Translations under genes and position numbers: made by a program
Notes under the pieces: model-generated
Databases searched by the model: none
Seen by the model: only the letters and a program-made list of their open reading frames with translations
Told to the model about the DNA's origin: nothing
Origin: Geodermatophilus normandii
GTDB taxonomy: Bacteria > Actinomycetota > Actinomycetes > Mycobacteriales > Geodermatophilaceae
Assembly: GCF_003182485.1 (NCBI RefSeq)
Contig: NZ_QGTX01000001.1
Coordinates: forward strand, 310,001 to 374,000
Reading direction: 5' to 3'
DNA: 64,000 nt
Part shown: one piece after another, positions 6,244-15,535 of the stretch
How positions within the stretch are numbered: the stretch's first letter is position 1
How the letters are laid out: every line of letters begins with the position of its first letter

Positions 6244-8192
6244 GGGGCACCGCGCGCGCCGAGGAGACGCGGCCCTCGGCGCTGGGCCGCCTGGTCCGGC
6301 TGGCCGACTCCGACGCCGCCGCGGCCGGCGTGCTGCTGGCCGCCACGCTGGTGGCGCTGGTGTGGGCGAACGTGCCGGGCTCGACCTACGAGGCCACCTG
6401 GCACACGCCCTTCGCCGTGCGCCTCGGCGACGCCGTCCTCGAGATGGACCTGCGCCACTGGGTCAACGACGCCCTCATGGCGGTGTTCTTCTGCCTGATC
6501 AGCCTGGAGGTCAAGCGGGACCTGGTGCTCGGCGAGTTCCGCGACACCCGGCGCATCCGCATCCCGGTGGTGGCCGCGCTGGCCGGGCTGGCCGTGCCCG
6601 CACTCGTGTTCCTCGCGGTGACCGGGCTCAGCGACCAGCCCGGGGAGGCGCGGGCGGCCTGGGGCGTGGTGATCTCCACCGACACCGCGTTCGTGCTCGG
6701 CCTGCTGGCGGTGGTCGGCCGGTCGGTGCCGGTGAACCTGCGCGCGTTCGTGCTGGCGCTGTCGGTGGTCGACGACGTCGGCGCGCTCGCCGTCATCGCC
6801 GTGGCCTACACCGACGACCTCACGCTGCTGCCGCTGGCGGTCGCCGTCGTCGGGCTGGTCGCCGTCCTCGCGCTGCGCCGGTTGCGGGTGTGGCGCGGCT
6901 GGGCCTACCTGCTGCTCGCGGTGCCCATCTGGCTGGGCGTGCTGGCCTCCGGCGTGCACCCCACGGTGGCCGGCGTCGCCATCGGCCTGCTGCTGCCGGT
7001 GAACCCGTTCAGCGCCGAGGAGGTCGACGCCGCCGAGGCCGCGGCCCGCGCCTACGGGCGCACGCCGACCTCCAGCGGGGCGCACCGGGCGGTGCTGAGC
7101 CTGACCCGGTCGGTGTCGGTCAACGAGCGCGGGCAGCGGCTGTTCCGGCCGTGGGTCAACCTGGCCGTCGTCCCGGTGTTCGCGCTGGCCAACGCCGGGG
7201 TCGTGCTCAGCGGCGAGACGCTGGCCGCGGCGGCGACGTCCGGCCTCACCTGGGCGATCGTGGCCGGGCTCGTCGTCGGCAAGGTGGTGGGCGTGACCAG
7301 CGCGTCGCTGGCCGCCGTCCGCCTCGGACTGGGCCGGCTGCCGTCCGGGCTCTTCCCGCGGCACGTGATCGCCGCCGGGGTGCTCAGCGGGATCGGGTTC
7401 ACGATCTCGCTGTTCATCATCGACCTGGCCCTCGACGACCCCGTCCTGGCGGCCGAGGCGCGCATCGGCGTGCTGGCCGCCTCGGTGGTCGCCGCGCTGC
7501 TGGCGCTGGCCGCCGTCGCCGTCGTCCGGGCGGTCGACCGGTCGCGGCTGCCGGGGCGTCAGCGGCTGGCCCGGCCGGTGCGCGCCGACCGGGACCACGT
7601 CCGCGGCCGCGTCGGCGCGCCGATGGAGCTGGTCGTCTACGCCTCGTTCGTGTTCACCAACGCCGGGCGCACCGCCGAGGTGGTCGACGAGCTGCGGCAG
7701 GTCCTCGGCGAGGACCTGGTCTTCGTCTACCGCCACCTGCTCACCGACGACCCGGCGTCGGCGCGCGCCGCCGAGGCGGCCGAGGCCGCGCACGCCCAGT
7801 CCCGCTTCTGGCCGATGCACGACGCGATGGCCGCCCGCGCCGGCCGGCTCGACGACCGGACGATCCGGCGCTGCGCCGTCGACGCCGGGCTCAACCTGGC
7901 CCGGGTCGACGACGCGCTGGCCTCCGGCGCGCACGCCGACCGGGTCCGCGAGGACGACGACGACGCCCGCGCGATGGCCCTCGACGAGCCGCCGCGCTTC
8001 TTCGTCAACGGCCAGCTCTACGACGGCCCGTTCGACGTGGGCGCGATGCGGACGGCGCTGGAGCAGACGGCCGGGCGGTCGAGGAGCAGGGCGGTCCCGG
8101 CCGCGGCGCCCGCCGACGCCCCGGCCGAGGACGCGCTGCCGGTGCGCGCGCCGGCCGCCCGCGAGCCGGTCGACCCGGAGCCGGTCGCGTGA
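6240..8192 (+). CDS. nhaA: NhaA Na+/H+ antiporter fused to a DsbA-like domain lacking cysteines
   Basis: 650 aa. Residues about 1-440 are a full NhaA antiporter with roughly 11-12 hydrophobic segments; LSVVDDVGALAVIAV carries the Asp-Asp pair (about 178-179) equivalent to the ion-binding aspartates of E. coli NhaA. WVNDALMAVFFCLISLEVKR and GIGFTISLFI are also diagnostic. Residues about 462-625 are a DsbA/thioredoxin-like tail (MELVVYASFVF, RFWPMHDAM, EPPRFFVNGQLYDG). Such NhaA-DsbA fusions occur in actinobacteria, but where CPxC would normally sit this one reads FVFTNAG, with no cysteine, so it cannot do thiol exchange. The Ala/Pro-rich end is disordered. The GTG start overlaps the SDR stop, and its own stop overlaps the next start. 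The antiporter exchanges Na+ for H+ in pH and salt homeostasis. Confidence 0.9.
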   Translation: MRGTARAEETRPSALGRLVRLADSDAAAAGVLLAATLVALVWANVPGSTYEATWHTPFAVRLGDAVLEMDLRHWVNDALMAVFFCLISLEVKRDLVLGEFRDTRRIRIPVVAALAGLAVPALVFLAVTGLSDQPGEARAAWGVVISTDTAFVLGLLAVVGRSVPVNLRAFVLALSVVDDVGALAVIAVAYTDDLTLLPLAVAVVGLVAVLALRRLRVWRGWAYLLLAVPIWLGVLASGVHPTVAGVAIGLLLPVNPFSAEEVDAAEAAARAYGRTPTSSGAHRAVLSLTRSVSVNERGQRLFRPWVNLAVVPVFALANAGVVLSGETLAAAATSGLTWAIVAGLVVGKVVGVTSASLAAVRLGLGRLPSGLFPRHVIAAGVLSGIGFTISLFIIDLALDDPVLAAEARIGVLAASVVAALLALAAVAVVRAVDRSRLPGRQRLARPVRADRDHVRGRVGAPMELVVYASFVFTNAGRTAEVVDELRQVLGEDLVFVYRHLLTDDPASARAAEAAEAAHAQSRFWPMHDAMAARAGRLDDRTIRRCAVDAGLNLARVDDALASGAHADRVREDDDDARAMALDEPPRFFVNGQLYDGPFDVGAMRTALEQTAGRSRSRAVPAAAPADAPAEDALPVRAPAAREPVDPEPVA

Positions 8193-8830
8193 CGGCGCCG
8201 GAGGGGGCCCGGCCGGTCGCCGGGCGGCGGGCGGTGGTGATCGGGCTGCCGCTGCTGGCCGACGCGGTGGTGGCCGAGCTGACCGCGGCCGAGGCGCTGG
8301 TCGAGCAGATCGGCTCCGCCCGCGAGGTCATCGACGCCGCCGACGGCGTCCGCGAGCGGCTGGGCGGCGTCGACCTGGTCGTGGCCGTGCTCGGCGGCGT
8401 CGGCGGCGGTCCGTTCGGGCTGTCCCCGGCGGAGCGGTGGGCGGAGATCATCGAGCAGGGTGCCGGGGACGCCGTGCTGGCCGCGCGGGCGTTCCTCGAC
8501 GACCTGCTGACCGCGGCGGCCAACGACTCCGCGGCCGACCTCGTGCTCGTCGGGTCGGCGGCGGCGTCGGAGCTGGTGCCGGCGTTCGCGGTGCACGCCG
8601 CGACGGCCGCCGGCGCCGCCCAGCTCGCCCGCACGCTGCGGCTGGAGCTGGGCGGCACGCAGGTGCGGGTGCGGCACGTCGCCGTCGGCTGGGTCTCCCC
8701 CCGGGCCGCGGCCGGGGACAGGGACGCGCTGACCCCCGAGGACGTCGCGCGGACGGTGGTGTTCACCCTGACGCTGCCGCCCACCACGAACGTCGCCGAG
8801 ATCTCGCTGCTGAGCACCCGCAGCGGCTGA
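8189..8830 (+). CDS. SDR-fold pseudo-enzyme, paralogous to the 5428-6243 gene
   Basis: 213 aa. The GTG start overlaps the nhaA stop (GTGA). The fold pattern is SDR (RAVVIGLPLLADAVVAEL, DLVVAVLGGVGGG, ADLVLVGSAAA, RTLRLELGGTQVRVRHVAVGW), but the GxxxGxG dinucleotide loop is absent and the YxxxK position reads HAATA. It should be catalytically dead as a dehydrogenase. The C-terminal TPEDVARTVVFTLTLPPTTN aligns with the equivalent end of the upstream SDR, indicating duplication and divergence. With SDR1 and NhaA it forms a three-gene translationally coupled unit. A structural, ligand-sensing or partner-subunit role is inference. Confidence 0.72.
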   Translation: MTAPEGARPVAGRRAVVIGLPLLADAVVAELTAAEALVEQIGSAREVIDAADGVRERLGGVDLVVAVLGGVGGGPFGLSPAERWAEIIEQGAGDAVLAARAFLDDLLTAAANDSAADLVLVGSAAASELVPAFAVHAATAAGAAQLARTLRLELGGTQVRVRHVAVGWVSPRAAAGDRDALTPEDVARTVVFTLTLPPTTNVAEISLLSTRSG

Positions 8831-9055
8831 GCGTGTGCGCACGGGCGTGCTGGGGTGGTGTGCGCCGGCGGCGTGTTCTCGTCGGGGATCGCACCGTCAG
8901 CGCACGTCGCCGGAGCCCGGGTCTGTCGGATCGATGAGTTCGGTCAGCTCCACGGGTCCCACCGACGACACCGACGCGAGGAGGCAGACGTGGACGAGCG
9001 GTCCAGGCGTGGTCGGGCCCGCCCCGGTGCAGGTGCAGCTCGGGGGGACGGCGTG

Positions 9056-9454
9056 GTGAGTGCCGTGTCCCCGCTCCGGGTGGTCGCGGCGGCCGGGTCG
9101 GCGTTCGTCGCCAGCTCCGCCTGGTACGCCGCCTTCGGCTCCCGGCTGGCCCGGCTCGACGAGGCCTACGCCGGTCCCGCGCCGTCGCCGGCGGTGGTCG
9201 CGCCGGTGGAGGTGGTGCGCACCGGGGTGCTGGCCACCGGGGTGTCCCTGCTCGCCGACCGGCTGCCGGTCCGCGGTCCGCGTGGGGCGCTCGCCCTCGG
9301 GGCCGGCCTGTGGGTCACCTTCCCCGTGGTGCTGCTGACCGGCTCGGTCTTCCACGAGAAGGTGCCCTGGCAGCAGGCCGCCATCCACGCCGGCGACTGG
9401 CTGCTCAAGCTGGTGCTGGTCAGCGCCGTCGTCACGGTCCGCCGTCCGGCCTGA
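9056..9454 (+). CDS. DUF1761 family integral membrane protein
   Basis: 132 aa from GTG 9056 (VSAVSPLRVVAAAG), preceded by GGGGGGACGGC. Hydrophobic segments at about residues 8-24, 53-70, 78-98 and 112-128 suggest four transmembrane helices. The first helix carries ASSAWYAAFG, the aromatic signature of DUF1761. Family function is not established. A longer reading from 8855 is possible but adds a basic, non-membrane stretch. The 3' end overlaps the 3' end of the convergent AraC-type gene by 23 nt. Confidence 0.65.
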   Translation: MSAVSPLRVVAAAGSAFVASSAWYAAFGSRLARLDEAYAGPAPSPAVVAPVEVVRTGVLATGVSLLADRLPVRGPRGALALGAGLWVTFPVVLLTGSVFHEKVPWQQAAIHAGDWLLKLVLVSAVVTVRRPA

Positions 9455-10400
9455 GCGCGGCCTGCTCCCGCCACCCGCTCGGGCTCGTCCCGTACTCGGC
9501 CCGGAACCGGCGGGCGAAGTGGGAGGCGTCGGAGAAGCCCCAGTGCCGCGCCACCGCGGCGACCGGCCGGCCGCCGGCCCGCGCGAGCTCCGCGCGGGCC
9601 CCGGCCAGCCGCCGGGTGATGACCTCCTGCTCGAGGCTCGCCCCGGCCGCGGCGAACAGCCGGTACAGGTGGCGGACGGAGACGGCGTGCGCGCGGGCGA
9701 TCCGCTCCGCGTCGAGGTCCGGCTCGGTCAGGTGCTGCCCGACGTAGACCCGCACCCGCGTCAGCAGCGTCTCGCCCAGGACGTCGGCGGCCGGCCGCCC
9801 GGGACCGACGGCGGAGGCGAGCAGCGCCCGGGCGAGGTCGACGGTCGCGGCGGCGACCGCGTGCGCCTGCGGCTCGCGGGACAGCCGCCCGGCGTCCCGG
9901 GTCAGCGCGAGGACGTGCGCGCGGACCAGGTCGTGCAGCGGGCCGGCGTGCAGCCCGGGCGCCGCGCGGCGCACCGTGTCGGCGGGCAGGCCGAGCCGGG
10001 CGGCCGGGATGCGCAGGGCCCGGCACACCCCGCGCCCCGACCACCGGTACTCGTAGGGCGCCGAGACGTCGGTGGCCGTCAGCTGCCCGCCGGTGACCAC
10101 CCGCCGGGCGTCGAACTGCTCCTGCCGCGCGGTGCCCACCTCCTGCACGGTGAGGGACACGACCGGCTCGGGATCCGCGCGGGCGTGCCGGGCGGTCCGC
10201 AGCAGCGCGACGTCGCCGGTGAGGTCCAGTCGCATCACCGAGATCCCGCCGAGCTCCCACCCGTCGAGCCGCACCCGCGGCGGCGCGGTGGGGTCCCGGA
10301 AGCGGATCCGCGAGGACATCGTGGCCTCGAGCAGGTCGGCCACCCGCCCGGGCCGCCGGTCACCGGCGTCCAGTGCGGCGGTGTCGACGACGGTGACCAC
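9432..10400 (-). CDS. AraC-family transcriptional regulator
   Basis: 322 aa. GTG 10400 follows a strong GGAGG, and the upstream in-frame residues are low-complexity. The N-terminal 190 residues match an AraC-binding-like sensor (FRDPTAPPRVRLDGWELGG, VSAPYEYRWSGRG). The C-terminal double helix-turn-helix is clear: LDAERIARAHAVSVRHLYRLF, then RPVAAVARHWGFSDASHFAR and YGTSPSGWR. It probably binds DNA as a dimer in response to a small ligand. It diverges from an alpha/beta hydrolase gene starting 230 nt away, which is the most likely regulated target. Confidence 0.87.
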   Translation of the reverse strand: MVTVVDTAALDAGDRRPGRVADLLEATMSSRIRFRDPTAPPRVRLDGWELGGISVMRLDLTGDVALLRTARHARADPEPVVSLTVQEVGTARQEQFDARRVVTGGQLTATDVSAPYEYRWSGRGVCRALRIPAARLGLPADTVRRAAPGLHAGPLHDLVRAHVLALTRDAGRLSREPQAHAVAAATVDLARALLASAVGPGRPAADVLGETLLTRVRVYVGQHLTEPDLDAERIARAHAVSVRHLYRLFAAAGASLEQEVITRRLAGARAELARAGGRPVAAVARHWGFSDASHFARRFRAEYGTSPSGWREQAALRPDGGP

Positions 10401-10629
10401 GGGGCCTCCAGGGTCGGCGGGCGGATCGGCGTCGTCGCCTCGCCCGATCCTGGCGGCCCCACCCGGCCCGGGGAACCCCTGCCCGCGGCGGTCCGCACGC
10501 CGGGACGGCGAGGTCGGCAGGCAGGGTCCGGAGCCGGGCAGCCAGGGCACGGTCGCGCGCCGCGTGCGCCCCTAGCGTTCCGGGCGCCCGCGGCCCGCCC
10601 TGGGCCGCCGTCCCTCCCGGAGGCCCGCC

Positions 10630-11472
10630 GTGCCCGCTGCCGCCCCCGTCCCCGTCGTCTTCGTGCACGGCCTGTGGCTGCACGCCACCAGCTGGGCGCC
10701 CTGGGTCGACCTGTTCGCCGCCCGCGGCTTCGCCCCCGTGGCACCGGGGTGGCCCGGCGAGCCGCCCACCGCGGCCGAGGCCCGGGCGCACCCCGAGGCG
10801 GTCGCCGGCCTCGGCATCGGCGACGTCACCGACTCCTACGCGGAGGTGATCGCCGGCCTGCCCTCGGCGCCGGTCGTGGTCGGCCACTCCTTCGGCGGGC
10901 TCGTGGCGCAGAAGCTGCACGGGATGGGCCTGACCCGGGCCTGCGTGGCGCTGTCGCCGGCGCAGTTCCGCGGGAACCTCGTGCTCCCGCCGGTGCAGCT
11001 GCGCACGGCCTGGCCGGTGCTGTCCCGGCCCGGCCTGCGCACGGGCACGTGGGCGCACTCGCCCGACAGCTTCGCCCGGGGCTTCGCCAGCGCCGTCCCG
11101 CGGGAGGAGTCCGACCGGCTGTACGAGGCGTACGCCATCCCCTCCCCCGCGCGGCCGCTGTTCCAGGCCGGGCTGGCCGCGTTCACGCCGCGCAGCGAGG
11201 CCGCCGTGACCACCCGCCGCGAGCGGGGGCCGGTGCTGCTCGTGGCCGCCGGCCGCGACCGGACGGTGCCCGCCGCGTCGGTCCGCGCCGCTGCCCGCAT
11301 CCAGCGGCGGCACGGCACCGGCGTCACCGAGCTGGTGACCTTCCCCGACCGCGGCCACTCCCTCGGCGCCGACGCCGGCTGGCAGGAGGTGGCCGCCACC
11401 GCGCTGGACTTCCTCGCCCGCCACGGCGTCGGCGTCCCCGCCGCGAGCCCCGCGGCCGAGGGAGTGCGCTGA
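10630..11472 (+). CDS. Alpha/beta hydrolase
   Basis: 280 aa from GTG 10630, preceded by GGAGGCCCGCC. It has the oxyanion region VVFVHGLWLHATSW, the nucleophile elbow VVGHSFGGLV (Ser), an acid candidate in AAGRDRTVP and the catalytic His in FPDRGHSLG. No signal peptide, so cytoplasmic. The sequence resembles non-haem haloperoxidase/esterase-like hydrolases; the substrate is unknown. It is divergent from the AraC regulator, which probably controls it. A possible leaderless promoter element (CCTAGCGTT) lies about 60 nt upstream. Confidence 0.85.
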   Translation: MPAAAPVPVVFVHGLWLHATSWAPWVDLFAARGFAPVAPGWPGEPPTAAEARAHPEAVAGLGIGDVTDSYAEVIAGLPSAPVVVGHSFGGLVAQKLHGMGLTRACVALSPAQFRGNLVLPPVQLRTAWPVLSRPGLRTGTWAHSPDSFARGFASAVPREESDRLYEAYAIPSPARPLFQAGLAAFTPRSEAAVTTRRERGPVLLVAAGRDRTVPAASVRAAARIQRRHGTGVTELVTFPDRGHSLGADAGWQEVAATALDFLARHGVGVPAASPAAEGVR

Positions 11473-11513
11473 GGCCGCGTCCCGGTAGCCCGGGGTGCGG
11501 CGTCGGCGCACGT

Positions 11514-11547
11514 GCCCGACCGCCGGTGACGGCGCCCGACCGCCGGT
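11514..11547. repeat. Two 14-bp direct repeats upstream of the PRC-barrel gene
   Basis: GCCCGACCGCCGGT occurs at 11514-11527 and exactly again at 11534-11547. The 20-bp periodicity is about two helical turns, as expected for tandem binding of a regulator, and the pair lies in the 207-nt gap before the gene at 11680. It may also be chance at this GC content. Confidence 0.4.
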
Positions 11548-11679
11548 CCACGAACCGGGCGGGGTGGCCGTGGGCCTCCTGTTCGGGCAGGTTGGGGGTC
11601 ACGACGACCGGGGTAGGGGCGCCCGGTCGGCAGCGGCCGGGCCATCCGGGTCCGGCCCCGGAGGTGTGGGGAGACGACC

Positions 11680-13002
11680 ATGGCACTGCCCGATCGGGAC
11701 TCGGTACGGGACTGGGTGGGCAAGACGGTGGTCGACCGGCACGGCGCGGACATCGGCACGGTCACCCACCTGCTCGCCGACGAGGAGACCGGCGCGCCGG
11801 AGTGGCTCTACGCCGACATGGCCGGCACGACCGTCGTCGTCCCGCTGTTCGACGCCACCGAGGCGGGCGACCGGGTGCAGGTGGTCGTCGACCGCGGCCT
11901 GGTCGACGGCGCCCCGCGGTACGGCGAGAGCCGCGAGCTGACCACCGACCAGGAGGCAGCGCTCTACCGGCACTACGGCATCGAGACCTCCACCGAGACG
12001 TCCGAGAGCCTGCTGCCGGCGCCCGACGCCGAGGTGCCCGCGACGACGGCGGTGGCCACGCCCGACGGGGTGTCCGCGCCCCCGCCGGTGAGCACGCCCG
12101 CGCCGGCCACCGAGGAGGTCGAGCAGCTCCCGCCCCCGCCGCCGGTGGCGCAGCCCGGCGACCGCGACTTCGGCCGCGCTGAGGCGTCCGGCGGCGGGCG
12201 CTCGACCGCCGGGATCGCCGGCGCGGTCGCCGCGGTGCTGGCCCTCGGTGGCGTGGTGTTCTCGCTGGTGCGCCGGCGGCAGCAGCCGAAGGCCCGGGTC
12301 TCCCGCGGGGCGCGCCGGACGGGGCGCAAGGCGGCCAAGGCGTCCCGCGGTGTGCGCCGGACCGGTCGCCGGGCCGCCCGGCGGGCGCAGGCCGTCCCGG
12401 CGACCGGTCGCGCGCGGGTCGAGCACCTGGTGGCCGCGGCCGCACCGGCGGTGGCCAACGCCGCCCAGTCGGTGCGCGAGGCGGCCCTGACCAGCGCCGC
12501 CGCCGCCGGACCGGCGGTGGCGAAGACGGCGCAGACGGTGCGCGAGGCGGCGCTCAGCGGCGCGACCGCGGCCGGTCCTGCCGTGGCCGACGTGGCCCAC
12601 CGCCTCGGCGAGGTGACCCGCTCGGGTGCCTCGGCGGCCGGGCCGCTGCTGGCGACCACCGGGCACGCGCTGCAGACCGGTGCGAACGCCGGGGCCGACC
12701 TCACCCGGCAGGTCGTGGAGGTCGGCAGCGAGCTGGCCGCCGCCGCGCTGTCCCGGGTGGCCGAGGCGGGCGCCGAGATCGGCTCGACCGGCCTGCGCGC
12801 GGCCATGAAGGTGGGCGGCGCCATCGAGTCGGTGCCCGAGGAGGTCGCCGAGGCCGGCCACCGGATCCGGAAGACCGGCAAGCGGGCCGCCCGGCTCACC
12901 TCGCTCGGCGTCGGCGCGGGCGCCGGCTACGTCGTCGGCGCCCGCTACGGCGACTACGGGCAGATCCAGCAGGCCGCCGCGCGCCTCACCGGCCGGGGCT
13001 GA
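11680..13002 (+). CDS. PRC-barrel domain membrane protein with Ala-rich repeats
   Basis: 440 aa, starting at ATG 11680 after GGGGAGACGACC. Residues 1-110 are a PRC barrel (VRDWVGKTVVDRHGADIGTV, YADMAGTTVVVPLFDA). A Pro/Glu-rich linker (110-165) leads to one membrane helix (about 170-192, AGIAGAVAAVLALGGVVFS), then a very basic stretch, then imperfect repeats of about 33 aa built on AAGPAVAKTAQTVREAAL. The C-terminus, GAGAGYVVGARYGDYGQIQQ, closely resembles the N-terminus of the small protein at 23397-23885. The PRC domain is a protein- or RNA-interaction module; a general stress or envelope role is inference. Confidence 0.8.
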   Translation: MALPDRDSVRDWVGKTVVDRHGADIGTVTHLLADEETGAPEWLYADMAGTTVVVPLFDATEAGDRVQVVVDRGLVDGAPRYGESRELTTDQEAALYRHYGIETSTETSESLLPAPDAEVPATTAVATPDGVSAPPPVSTPAPATEEVEQLPPPPPVAQPGDRDFGRAEASGGGRSTAGIAGAVAAVLALGGVVFSLVRRRQQPKARVSRGARRTGRKAAKASRGVRRTGRRAARRAQAVPATGRARVEHLVAAAAPAVANAAQSVREAALTSAAAAGPAVAKTAQTVREAALSGATAAGPAVADVAHRLGEVTRSGASAAGPLLATTGHALQTGANAGADLTRQVVEVGSELAAAALSRVAEAGAEIGSTGLRAAMKVGGAIESVPEEVAEAGHRIRKTGKRAARLTSLGVGAGAGYVVGARYGDYGQIQQAAARLTGRG

Positions 13003-13017
13003 CCCCGGCCTCGACGG

Positions 13018-13056
13018 GTCACCGCCCGGGCACGCCCTGCGTGCCCGGGCGGTGAC
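13018..13056 (+). terminator. Hairpin terminator after the PRC-barrel gene
   Basis: A perfect 17-bp inverted repeat (GTCACCGCCCGGGCACG, loop CCCTG) begins 15 nt after the stop codon. There is no T-run. Confidence 0.75.
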
Positions 13057-13164
13057 CGTGGGTACCGGCCCGCTCGGCCACCGGACGACGGCGCCGCCGC
13101 GCCCGGGCCGCGCCGCCGCGACGGTCCACCATCGGTCCTCCCCACACGCACCGCGGGAGGAACC

Positions 13165-13401
13165 GTGCACGCCAGGCGCACGCTCGTCGTCATCGCCGGG
13201 ACCGTCGGTCTCGCCCTCCTCGCCCCCGGCACGGCGTCAGCGGCACCGGGAGGCTGCCAGGCCTTCGGTGAGAACGTGGCCGGACTCGCGACCTCCCTCG
13301 GGGCCCGGTTCGGCGCGAACGCATCCGGTGCGGCCCGCCTGTTCCCCGGTGCCTTCCCGGCGATCGTCGTGCACCCGGAGCAGGAGCGCTTCTGTCCCTG
13401 A
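13165..13401 (+). CDS. Small secreted protein
   Basis: 78 aa from GTG 13165, after GCGGGAGGAACC. Residues 1-27 are a typical Sec signal peptide (MHARRTLVVIAGTVGLALLA, cleavage after TASA/AP). The mature part is about 51 aa with two cysteines (GGCQAFGENVAG and the C-terminal ERFCP), suggesting one disulfide. I recognise no family beyond short actinobacterial exported proteins. It is monocistronic, just downstream of a strong terminator and upstream of the dha operon. Confidence 0.65.
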   Translation: MHARRTLVVIAGTVGLALLAPGTASAAPGGCQAFGENVAGLATSLGARFGANASGAARLFPGAFPAIVVHPEQERFCP

Positions 13402-13481
13402 CCGACCTCGTTGTGCTGCCGATCACACGGCCCTAGCCTCCGGGACGGTCCCGCTCGCCCTCCCGAGGTCAGGTGCACACG

Positions 13482-14477
<996 letters not shown>

Positions 14478-14479
14478 GC

Positions 14480-15112
14480 GTGGCGGTCGGCGTCGACGAC
14501 CTGACGGCCTGGCTGCGCCGCTTCGCCGCGGTGGTGCACGAGCGCCGCGACGAGCTGACCGCGCTCGACGCCGCCATCGGCGACGCCGACCACGGCTCGA
14601 ACCTCGACCGCGGCATGGCCGCCGTCGTCGCCGTGCTGGACGACGCCCCGCCCGCCGACGTCGCCGGGCTGCTGAAGAAGACCGGCGCCACCCTGGTCAG
14701 CAAGGTCGGGGGCGCCAGCGGCCCGCTGTACGGCACCCTCTTCCTGCGGATGGCCGGCGCGGCCGGCGACGGTGACCTCGACGACGCCGCCGTGGCCCGG
14801 GCGCTGCGGGCGGGACTCGACGGCGTGGTCGCGCGCGGCAAGGCCGAGCCCGGCGACAAGACGATGGTCGACGCGCTCGGCCCCGCCTGCGACGCGCTCG
14901 ACGCCGCGGTGGAGGCCGGGGAGCCCCTCTCCGGCGCGCTGGCCGCGGCGGCGGAGGCCGCGGCGGAGGGCCGCGACGCGACCGTCCCGATGGTCGCCCG
15001 CAAGGGGCGCGCCAGCTACCTCGGCGAGCGCAGCGCCGGGCACGCCGACCCCGGCGCGACGTCGGTGACGCTGCTGGTCGAGGCGGCCGCGGCCACCCTG
15101 GGGCGGTCGTGA
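14480..15112 (+). CDS. dhaL: Dihydroxyacetone kinase subunit DhaL (nucleotide-binding)
   Basis: 210 aa from GTG 14480. ALDAAIGDADHGSNLDRGM carries the Asp cluster that binds Mg-ADP in DhaL; GKAEPGDKTMVDALGPA and KGRASYLGERSAGHADPGA complete the family pattern. In PTS-linked systems DhaL holds ADP permanently, is rephosphorylated by DhaM and phosphorylates DhaK-bound dihydroxyacetone. It is separated by 2 nt from dhaK and overlaps dhaM by 4 nt, so the three are translationally coupled. Confidence 0.95.
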   Translation: MAVGVDDLTAWLRRFAAVVHERRDELTALDAAIGDADHGSNLDRGMAAVVAVLDDAPPADVAGLLKKTGATLVSKVGGASGPLYGTLFLRMAGAAGDGDLDDAAVARALRAGLDGVVARGKAEPGDKTMVDALGPACDALDAAVEAGEPLSGALAAAAEAAAEGRDATVPMVARKGRASYLGERSAGHADPGATSVTLLVEAAAATLGRS

Positions 15113-15516
15113 CCGTCGGGATCGTCGTCGTCTCGCACAGCCGGGCGCTGGCCGACGCCGCGGTGGAGCTGGCCCGGCAGATGCTGCCCGGCCGCGAGCT
15201 CGCCGTCGCGGTCGCCGCGGGCACGGAGGACGGCGGGCTGGGCACCGACGCCGCCGCGGTGGCCGACGCCATCGGGCAGGCCGACTCCGGCGACGGCGTC
15301 GTCGTGCTCATGGACCTCGGCAGCGCGGTGCTCTCGGCCGAGACCGCGCTGGAGTTCCTCGACGACGACGTCCGGTCGCGGGTGACGCTGTCCGCGGCTC
15401 CGCTGGTGGAGGGGCTCGTCGGCGCGGTGGTGGTGGCCGCGTCCGGGATGTCCCGCGCCCAGGTGGCCGCGGAGGCCGAGCGCGGGCTGGCGCCGAAGCA
15501 GGCGCACCTGTCGTGA
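15109..15516 (+). CDS. dhaM: PTS-type phosphocarrier DhaM (EIIA domain only)
   Basis: 135 aa from GTG 15109 (GTGA overlap with dhaL). The N-terminus TVGIVVVSHSRALADAAVEL holds the phosphorylated His of the EIIA-man-like fold, and VLMDLGSAVLSAETALEFL is the conserved second motif. Unlike E. coli DhaM, there are no HPr or EI-like domains, so the phosphate must come from general PTS proteins elsewhere in the genome; none is in this window. It rephosphorylates DhaL-bound ADP. A strong hairpin follows the stop. Confidence 0.92.
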   Translation: MTVGIVVVSHSRALADAAVELARQMLPGRELAVAVAAGTEDGGLGTDAAAVADAIGQADSGDGVVVLMDLGSAVLSAETALEFLDDDVRSRVTLSAAPLVEGLVGAVVVAASGMSRAQVAAEAERGLAPKQAHLS

Positions 15517-15535
15517 CTGCTGTGACGGAGGGGAC

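Noticed and set aside
8835-9059. A 74-codon frame ending in a GTGA overlap with the DUF1761 gene
   Set aside because: No conserved sequence or hydrophobic pattern; treated as leader DNA.
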